Shown here in pieces: positions 1-3,995 of a stretch of DNA of 5,175 nt. Numbering within the stretch: position 1 is the first letter of the stretch; each line of letters opens with the position of its first letter. The DNA lies in NCBI GenBank assembly GCA_041744075.1, contig JBGTLQ010000085.1, positions 1 through 5,175 on the forward strand. The letters run 5' to 3'. The notes under the pieces are model-generated. The model had not been told where the DNA came from, made no database searches, and saw nothing but the letters and a program-made list of their open reading frames with translations. This stretch comes from JAJTZA01 sp041744075 (GTDB taxonomy: Bacteria > Verrucomicrobiota > Verrucomicrobiia > Chthoniobacterales > Terrimicrobiaceae). The position numbers and the translations under genes were made by a program.

Positions 1-353
1 TTGTCGCCGTCCTTCGCTCCGATCAAGTCGGCCACTTTGATCACGACCCGTCCCGGTTTGCCTTGGGCACCGAGGAGTTTTTCCATCCAGTCATCATAGC
101 CGATGCCGCTGTAAATCACGATGTCGGCATCCGCGACGGCCTTGGCGGTCGCGGCATCAGTCGTAAACTCGTGCGGATCCTGATTCGGGTTGTTGAGAAT
201 GCTCGTGACTTGCGCGGAATCACCGGCGATTTGCTGCACGACGCCCCCGTAAAAGTTTTCGGCGGCAACGATGTTGACAGTGGCTGCCATAACAGAAGCG
301 GTCGAGAACGCGCAAACGGCAAGGCCCAAACTGAGTTGATGGAGTATTTTCAT
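1..353 (-). CDS. znuA: Zinc ABC transporter substrate-binding protein, ZnuA/TroA family (N-terminal part)
   Basis: This is the periplasmic metal-binding component of an ABC importer; the family captures Zn(II) or Mn(II) and passes it to a membrane permease. The gene starts at the ATG at 353-351 and runs off the left edge after 117 codons, roughly the first third to 40% of a usual family member. Residues 1-23 form a signal peptide ending in VMAA. The mature protein starts TVNIVAAENFYGGVVQQIAG, a typical first strand and helix of the fold. NPNQDPHEF at residues 55-63 carries the first conserved metal-ligand histidine (H61). It is followed by the family pattern of an ADADIVIYSG strand and a YDDWMEKLL helix. 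The other ligands and any His-rich loop lie outside the window. It follows zur by 103 bp on the same strand. Zinc rather than manganese is inferred from the neighbours (Zur, ZigA-type GTPase). No clear Shine-Dalgarno is visible. Confidence 0.9.
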   Translation of the reverse strand, partial: MKILHQLSLGLAVCAFSTASVMAATVNIVAAENFYGGVVQQIAGDSAQVTSILNNPNQDPHEFTTDAATAKAVADADIVIYSGIGYDDWMEKLLGAQGKPGRVVIKVADLIGAKDGD

Positions 354-381
354 GGATATAATGGAGCGAGTTAGCGGGGCG

Positions 382-447
382 GTTTATTGAACTTGAGTTT
401 TCAATATCAGTTATTGGTCCACAAAAATCCTGAAACGTTCAATAAAC
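382..447. repeat. 11-bp perfect inverted repeat between zur and znuA
   Basis: GTTTATTGAAC at 382-392 is matched exactly by its reverse complement GTTCAATAAAC at 437-447, with 44 bp between. In the transcript from zur to znuA the arms could pair into an 11-bp, AU-rich stem starting about 10 nt after the zur stop codon. There is no GC-rich stem and no U-tract, so it is not a standard terminator. It could be a pair of protein-binding half sites, an mRNA processing or stability element, or chance. The arms are seen directly; the role is unknown. Confidence 0.5.
383..410 (-). promoter_or_regulatory. Candidate znuA promoter with weak Zur-like operator
   Basis: On the minus strand a CTGATA (-35, 405-410) and an AATAAA (-10, 383-388) are 16 bp apart, each matching consensus at 4 of 6 bases. 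The 16-bp stretch 394-409 keeps the outer TGA/TCA frame of the strong operators at 858-873 and 2582-2597. It matches the perfect one at 10 of 16 positions, with the TGATA half intact when read on the minus strand. The overlap with the -35 box repeats the layout at the other two sites. It could be a low-affinity Zur site, or znuA could simply be read through from zur. Confidence 0.35.
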
Positions 448-456
448 ATTCTCCAG

Positions 457-831
457 TCAGGCCGCCAGACAGTCGGGGCAGCTGCCGTAGAGAACGATTT
501 CGTGACTCTCCACCTGAAATCCAGAGGGAGCCATCGCGTTGACCCCTCTCACACAGCCGACGAGGTCGAAAAGGTGTTTGCACTGCTTGCACAGGAAAAA
601 ATGATGATGCTGGCGTGAGACGTGTTCGTAGTGCGGAGCCGCTCCGGGCACCTCGACCAAACGAACGCTGCCTTCTTCAACGAACTGTTTGAGCGCACGG
701 TATACGGTGGCAATGCCAAGCGAGGGAACTTTTACCTTCGCAGCCTCGCAGATATCCAAAGGCGTCAGCGGGCGATTGGATTTCTCGATGACGGCGCTCA
801 CAATGAGCTTTTGCTGCGTCGTATAGGGCAT
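457..831 (-). CDS. zur: Fur-family transcriptional regulator, probable zinc uptake regulator Zur
   Basis: A 124-residue metal-dependent repressor. The N-terminal winged helix (about residues 1-70) contains TPLDICEAAK and the recognition helix region SLGIATVYRALKQFVEEG, typical of the Fur superfamily. The C-terminal half has HHHFFLCKQC (H75-H77, C81, C84) and CPDC (C118, C121). These give the two CxxC pairs of the structural zinc site, and the histidine run plus H67, H70 and H110 are candidate sensory ligands. The length is short for Fur and usual for compact Zur/PerR-like members. Zur is preferred over Fur, PerR or Mur because the neighbours are ZnuA and a ZigA-type GTPase; the sequence alone does not fix the metal. 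The ATG at 831-829 is kept because the family N-terminus aligns there and a promoter lies just upstream. Probably autoregulated through the palindrome at 858-873. The protein would sit in the cytoplasm and bind DNA when zinc is replete. Confidence 0.9.
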   Translation of the reverse strand: MPYTTQQKLIVSAVIEKSNRPLTPLDICEAAKVKVPSLGIATVYRALKQFVEEGSVRLVEVPGAAPHYEHVSRQHHHFFLCKQCKHLFDLVGCVRGVNAMAPSGFQVESHEIVLYGSCPDCLAA

Positions 832-839
832 ATCCCCCG

Positions 840-873
840 TTTATATTCGCCAGCATATGAGAGTCAACTATCA
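840..873 (-). promoter_or_regulatory. zur promoter with overlapping Zur operator
   Basis: On the minus strand TTGACT (-35, plus positions 862-867) and TATAAA (-10, 840-845) are 16 bp apart. The 16-bp element TGAGAGTCAACTATCA at 858-873 covers the -35 box. It is an inverted repeat with one mismatch and differs at one base from the perfect palindrome at 2582-2597. The TGATA...TATCA frame resembles known Fur-superfamily operators. Binding here would block polymerase, which fits negative autoregulation. The -10 lies so close to the zur ATG that the start of transcription would fall about 2 nt before it, implying an almost leaderless mRNA. The boxes are seen; the binding is inferred. Confidence 0.7.
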
Positions 874-880
874 AAACTAA

Positions 881-973
881 TCGTATGCCGATGGCCATGT
901 CGAATCGATGGAGGCGGCGAAGTTGAAAAGCCTCATTGAGCAGGGCGTTAATCCTGCCATGCCACCCGAGTAG
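881..973 (+). pseudogene. Remnant of an H-X9-DG-type pseudopilin C-terminus
   Basis: An open stretch of 30 codons follows a TAA at 878-880 and ends with TAG at 971-973. It reads SYADGHVESMEAAKLKSL, then IEQGVNPAMPPE. YADGHVES is very like the DG motif near the C-terminus of the prepilin-type proteins with an H-X9-DG domain (DUF1559 and relatives), which are abundant in Verrucomicrobiota, Lentisphaerota and Planctomycetota; there the motif is commonly (F/Y)ADGHVE. No start codon, prepilin signal or upstream body is present, and the stop comes directly before it. It is read as the tail of a gene whose rest was lost by deletion or rearrangement. The family assignment rests on one short motif and the downstream helix-like segment. 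Confidence 0.5.
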
Positions 974-1026
974 TCGTAGCCTTCTCAAGAACGACTTTCG
1001 TGACTCGAAGCCGGGAAGCAGGGTTT

Positions 1027-1093
1027 ACCATGAAGAGCATGAAGGACATGAAGGAGGGAAGGATGAGTTCATATTCTTCATGCTCTTCATGGT
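1027..1093. repeat. ATGAAG-type palindromic repeat (REP-like hairpin)
   Basis: An 18-bp arm starting ACCATGAAGAGC at 1027-1044 is matched perfectly by its reverse complement at 1076-1093. The 31-bp middle contains a further ATGAAGG unit and a short internal pair (ATGAA 1048-1052, TTCAT 1068-1072). The whole element can fold as a long hairpin in DNA or RNA. Translated in one minus-strand frame it gives NHEEHEEYE...FMSFMLFMV, a peptide pattern often seen in false gene calls from Verrucomicrobiota and Planctomycetota genomes, which marks it as a dispersed repeat and not a gene. It lies 60 bp past the porin stop and could protect or end the porin transcript, though no T-tract follows. Confidence 0.8.
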
Positions 1094-1153
1094 TTAATTT
1101 CCTCCCATGGACAGCGGCCCATCCCCGACGAGAGAGGGACCCCGCCCCGTCAG

Positions 1154-2545
1154 CTAAAACGTGATGGCGGCGCGTCCTCCGATCACGAAAGCGTTGTCCA
1201 GGTCCTGTGTGCCGCCGGGATTTATGATATATTGGACATCGGGCTGGATCACGAGCCAGGGAGTCACCTGGCACTGGTAGGTGACTTCTAGCACCATCTC
1301 CGCTCCAACGCCGACCGAGCCTTCGTCAATCAACGAGTTCCGCGCGGTGTTGCCAAGTTGGGCATAGGCGAAGGCGACACCCAGCGTGTCTTGATCCCGC
1401 GTGGGGACGAGACCCTTGTAGGTGAGGCCGGTGTCGAAGTAGAAATTGACAAAGTTGCGGTCTTCCTTGGTGAAGGCGATCCGGCCAAACCAACCCAAAC
1501 CTTGATCGGATTTTTCCATCGCGATTGGAGTCTTGAAGGACTTTCCTCCCTTGCTATCGACCACGGATTTTCCATCTTTGGAGTTTCCGGTCGGCGCCGG
1601 AAGCTCGGCTGAGGGCTCGCGATAGAGCATCTGGTCTAGGATGAAATACCAGCCGTAGTTGCCCGAGTTTGTGCTTTCAGCCAAGGTGTTGGCGAGTTCG
1701 CCGGTCTGGATCCACATGCCCGCCTTGCCTTGTCCCGGCAGCCCGGTTTCGTCTTCGCGGTGGTTCCAGCGCACTTGGCCTTCGTTAAGGAAAAGAAAGC
1801 CGTTTTCCCCGTCAAGCCGCCAGCGGAACCCGTGGCGGTTCACATTCTGATCATAGACATTGCCTTGAAAGACGGCGGATTGGAAGGTGAACCAGTCCAC
1901 GGGAGTGACGGCCAACCGCGCCCCCAGAGTGCCCATCGGGTAGCCGGGACCTCCTGCTGGGAGGTTGGTGTAGAGAAAAGCCGGCCAGCCGAAGGTGCCG
2001 TTAATGAACGTTCCCGCGTAGTCGGAAATGACAAATTCCGAGTCGGCGGTAAGCTGACCCAGCCGCAGCGAGATTTTGTCATCGAGCAGATTCTGCTGAA
2101 ACCAAAGTTCCAGCATCCTCAGGGTGTTGAAACCCGCAATGTTGGAGATGGTAAGAAAATTCCCGACGAGATCCTCGCTGGCATCACGACCACTCAACCA
2201 CAACCACGTCGTGCTCACGCTCGCCCCCTGCCATCCCACCGCTTTTTCCAGATCGAGGTTTATGCCAAAATCGAGCAACCCGGTATAAACGGTACCTTGT
2301 TCGAGTCCGCCGGTGGTGTTGCCCCAGACCTCGGTCGTGTAGCCGCCGAAAATCTCTACTCCGTTATCTTCCAAAGTGGTGCGGACACCGCCCCAATCTC
2401 CGAGCGCGTTGTCGCCTTCGAGCCACTCCTTCATCCCTGCGGTCGCCCCTGCGGCCTCTTGCTGATCATTGAGGATTTCCTGCTGGGCAAAGACCGGGCT
2501 CACGCCAAGCAATGCGATAAAACTAAGGAGTTGGGTTGTTTTCAT
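1154..2545 (-). CDS. OprB-family outer-membrane porin
   Basis: A 463-residue outer-membrane beta-barrel protein. Residues 1-20 are a signal peptide (MKTTQLLSFIALLGVSPVFA, then QQ). The mature start has the OprB signature: a WLEGDNALGDWGGVRTTLEDNG segment (41-62) followed by alternating strands such as YTGLLDFGINLDLEKAVGW. Near the end PWLVIQPDVQYIINPGGTQD (429-448) is the typical C-terminal OprB motif, and the last residue is the phenylalanine expected for barrel assembly. OprB porins pass sugars and other small solutes; placement in a Zur-controlled locus suggests a role in zinc or zinc-chelate entry, but that is inferred. Residues 311-347 form a hydrophilic, lysine- and serine-rich insert with two SKxGKS copies (322-327, 331-336), probably a surface loop. 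It is not His-rich. The start at 2545 is set by the signal peptide; no clear ribosome-binding site is visible. Confidence 0.92.
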   Translation of the reverse strand: MKTTQLLSFIALLGVSPVFAQQEILNDQQEAAGATAGMKEWLEGDNALGDWGGVRTTLEDNGVEIFGGYTTEVWGNTTGGLEQGTVYTGLLDFGINLDLEKAVGWQGASVSTTWLWLSGRDASEDLVGNFLTISNIAGFNTLRMLELWFQQNLLDDKISLRLGQLTADSEFVISDYAGTFINGTFGWPAFLYTNLPAGGPGYPMGTLGARLAVTPVDWFTFQSAVFQGNVYDQNVNRHGFRWRLDGENGFLFLNEGQVRWNHREDETGLPGQGKAGMWIQTGELANTLAESTNSGNYGWYFILDQMLYREPSAELPAPTGNSKDGKSVVDSKGGKSFKTPIAMEKSDQGLGWFGRIAFTKEDRNFVNFYFDTGLTYKGLVPTRDQDTLGVAFAYAQLGNTARNSLIDEGSVGVGAEMVLEVTYQCQVTPWLVIQPDVQYIINPGGTQDLDNAFVIGGRAAITF

Positions 2546-2562
2546 ATTTGGAAAGACGGCGG

Positions 2563-2597
2563 TTTATGACTTGACGGGAAGTGATAGTCAACTATCA
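2563..2597 (-). promoter_or_regulatory. Porin promoter with overlapping Zur operator
   Basis: On the minus strand TTGACT (-35, plus positions 2586-2591) and CATAAA (-10, 2563-2568) are 17 bp apart. The perfect palindrome TGATAGTCAACTATCA (7-bp arms, 2-bp centre) at 2582-2597 covers the -35 box, with two further matching AA/TT pairs outside after one mismatch. The same -35 and operator arrangement is found at zur, with the 13 bases AGTCAACTATCAA identical at 862-874 and 2586-2598. The predicted transcript start gives a leader of only about 11 nt before the porin ATG. Repression by Zur is inferred from this pairing. Confidence 0.72.
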
Positions 2598-2598
2598 A
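2571..2598 (+). promoter_or_regulatory. Possible promoter of the rightward operon across the same operator
   Basis: On the plus strand TTGACG (2571-2576) and TATCAA (2593-2598) are 16 bp apart. The 2582-2597 palindrome then fills the spacer and most of the -10 box. If real, one operator would control both directions. The -10 match is only 4 of 6, so this is weaker than the porin promoter on the other strand. Confidence 0.4.
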
Positions 2599-2608
2599 TT
2601 ACTGAACT

Positions 2609-2624
2609 TGAGATTAACTTCTCA
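2609..2624. promoter_or_regulatory. Possible second, weak operator before the rightward operon
   Basis: TGAGATTAACTTCTCA has perfect 5-bp arms (TGAGA/TCTCA) around a 6-bp centre. It has the same 16-bp length and TGA/TCA edges as the strong operators, matching the one at 2582-2597 at 10 of 16 bases, and starts 27 bp after it. It would sit just upstream of the first rightward start codon. The match is degenerate and could be chance. Confidence 0.3.
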
Positions 2625-2632
2625 TTTTCATC

Positions 2633-3316
2633 ATGAGCAAATTTTTTGATCGCAAGTCCCCACCCGCTACTCCATCGCGTCGCCGCAGCCTCGTGCGGGA
2701 TGCGTGTGGCTGCCTGCAGCAGCAGATGTTTTTTTGGGGTTGTGATGCGCGCCACCGGGAGGGAAATCTTCTTGTCCGATTCGGTATGACCCGGCTTGGC
2801 CGCGAGGAAAATACCGGAGAGGGGAGCAGCCGCTATCGCATGGACTGGCGGGACGGCACGGTGGAGGTGCACAGCTTTTGCGCGGGTTGGTATCCCCGAT
2901 TCGACGAGGGGGTGGTTTTTATTCGCAACCGAGAACGCCTTTATTCCTGCTCAGGCGATGAGCCTTTGACTCCCGGCGCGTATGAAGAGGAGCGCCACAC
3001 CGCTTTAAATGCTGACGCTATGCTCAATCTCAGTCGTCCACTGGTGGAGTGGGTTTCCGAATACGAATCGTGGGTCCACGCGCAGACCACCAGCGGCTAC
3101 CGGCAGAAGTGCTGGATGAAATTGCTTTCCCGCATGGGCGGCAAACCATGGCTCCCGCCCGAGCAAGCGGAAACATGGCGGAGATCGTTTGTGCAGGACC
3201 CAGCCTCAACGCCTCGCGCCAGAGAGCTTTTTCGCCGCGGCTTCCGCCGCCCCAAACCGCCAACTCCATTTTTCCCCAATCAAACCGCATCTGAAATTTA
3301 TGCCCGCGCTGCTTGA
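2633..3316 (+). CDS. Hypothetical protein, first gene of the zinc GTPase operon
   Basis: I do not recognise this 227-residue protein. It has no signal peptide and no membrane segment, so it is probably cytoplasmic. The N-terminal 20 residues are basic and proline-rich. Residues 25-106 contain five cysteines (C25, C27, C37, C83, C106) and two histidines (H41, H80), with CGC at 25-27; these could bind metal, but no known zinc-site spacing is evident. The middle (about 44-105) looks beta-rich, with NLLVRFGMTRLG, GTVEVHSFCAGWYP and EGVVFIRNRERLY. The second half (about 116-200) looks helical, and the tail is Arg/Pro-rich. The start ATG lies 36 bp after the central operator; no Shine-Dalgarno is visible. 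Its last 17 bp overlap the DUF1826 gene, so the two are likely translated together. A role in zinc limitation is inferred from position alone. Confidence 0.8.
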   Translation: MSKFFDRKSPPATPSRRRSLVRDACGCLQQQMFFWGCDARHREGNLLVRFGMTRLGREENTGEGSSRYRMDWRDGTVEVHSFCAGWYPRFDEGVVFIRNRERLYSCSGDEPLTPGAYEEERHTALNADAMLNLSRPLVEWVSEYESWVHAQTTSGYRQKCWMKLLSRMGGKPWLPPEQAETWRRSFVQDPASTPRARELFRRGFRRPKPPTPFFPNQTASEIYARAA

Positions 3317-3989
3317 CCAACCTCCCGTCCTCCCGTGCCACTTGGCTTCTGACGACACACCCGCAGTCCTGCGGCGAATCGAGGAAACGACGCTGAATCT
3401 CTGCATCTGGCGCCGGAGCCCTCTTTCCGCCGCTTCACCGGCCATTGAAACGATCCTCGCTTCCGCGGCGGCGCTGGAACTGGATCTACGTGCTCCCGAC
3501 GAAGCGCAGATCACGGCGGCAATCCGCCCGAACCATCCGACAGTGGCCAACTCGTCCGGCTTCCCGGCTTTTGTGGAAGACATTGTCCAGTTGGCCTCCC
3601 TCTTCGCCGACTTGGCCGGAACTCGCCATCCCCGCGTGCGCCTGGAGCGCGTTGAGGACGACGGCTGTGCACTTTTTCATTCCGACACGCTGCGGATGCG
3701 GATGCTCTGCACCTACGCAGGTCCAGGAACCCAATGGCTGGAGAACTCCAATGTCCGACGTGACCAACTCGGCTCCCAAGGCCGCAGCATTCACGAAGCC
3801 AATGCCGCCATTTTCAAGGACGCCACCTCCATTCGCTCCATCGCGAACTGGCATGTCGCGGTCTTCAAAGGCCGTGCTTGGTCCGAGGACGAGGATAATT
3901 CTCTCATCCACCGCAGCGCCCCCGTCCGCCATCGCGGGGAATATCGCCTCCGCCTCTGCATCGATCTGCCCAACAACTGCGCCTGCTAA
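3300..3989 (+). CDS. DUF1826 domain-containing protein
   Basis: A 229-residue protein resembling DUF1826, a family often found beside zinc-linked COG0523 GTPases and of no established function. The core runs from HPRVRLERVEDDGCALFHSD (about 111-129) through LRMRMLCTYAGPGTQW to NWHVAVFKG and LIHRSAP...RLRLCID at the C-terminus. Conserved-looking residues H127 and D129 (HxD), H204, and R212/R216 about ten residues later are arranged as in double-stranded beta-helix Fe(II)/2-oxoglutarate enzymes; this is my reading, not a known assignment. The ATG at 3300 is chosen over an in-frame ATG at 3189 because the latter would add 37 residues lying wholly inside the preceding gene. The gene overlaps the preceding one by 17 bp and stops 6 bp before the GTPase in the same frame. 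No signal peptide, so cytoplasmic. Confidence 0.82.
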   Translation: MPALLDQPPVLPCHLASDDTPAVLRRIEETTLNLCIWRRSPLSAASPAIETILASAAALELDLRAPDEAQITAAIRPNHPTVANSSGFPAFVEDIVQLASLFADLAGTRHPRVRLERVEDDGCALFHSDTLRMRMLCTYAGPGTQWLENSNVRRDQLGSQGRSIHEANAAIFKDATSIRSIANWHVAVFKGRAWSEDEDNSLIHRSAPVRHRGEYRLRLCIDLPNNCAC

Positions 3990-3995
3990 TTCTTT

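Larger units (their letters stand above)
832..1153. other. Intergenic region between the porin and zur
   Basis: A 322-bp stretch with no intact gene. From left to right it holds the zur promoter/operator (840-873), a gene remnant on the plus strand (881-973), about 50 bp in which I see nothing clear, a hairpin repeat (1027-1093), and about 60 bp of GC-rich sequence just after the porin stop codon. I found no convincing intrinsic terminator for the porin, so read-through into zur cannot be excluded. Confidence 0.7.

Noticed and set aside
622..939. Plus-strand open frame of 105 codons opposite zur
   Set aside because: Antisense to a clear Fur-family gene, with no motif of its own.
973..995. 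Short inverted repeat GTCGT...ACGAC as a terminator
   Set aside because: Only 5 bp arms with no T-tract; not distinguishable from chance.
948..1274. Minus-strand open frame of 108 codons spanning the hairpin repeat
   Set aside because: It overlaps the porin 3' end out of frame and its middle is just the ATGAAG repeat translated (NHEEHEEYE).
1730..2569. Open frame of 279 codons on the plus strand opposite the porin
   Set aside because: It mirrors the porin, which has a signal peptide, OprB motifs and a terminal Phe; the antisense product shows no domain.
3189..3299. Longer DUF1826 start at ATG 3189
   Set aside because: The extra 37 residues lie entirely inside the preceding gene and do not resemble the family; ATG 3300 gives a normal short overlap.
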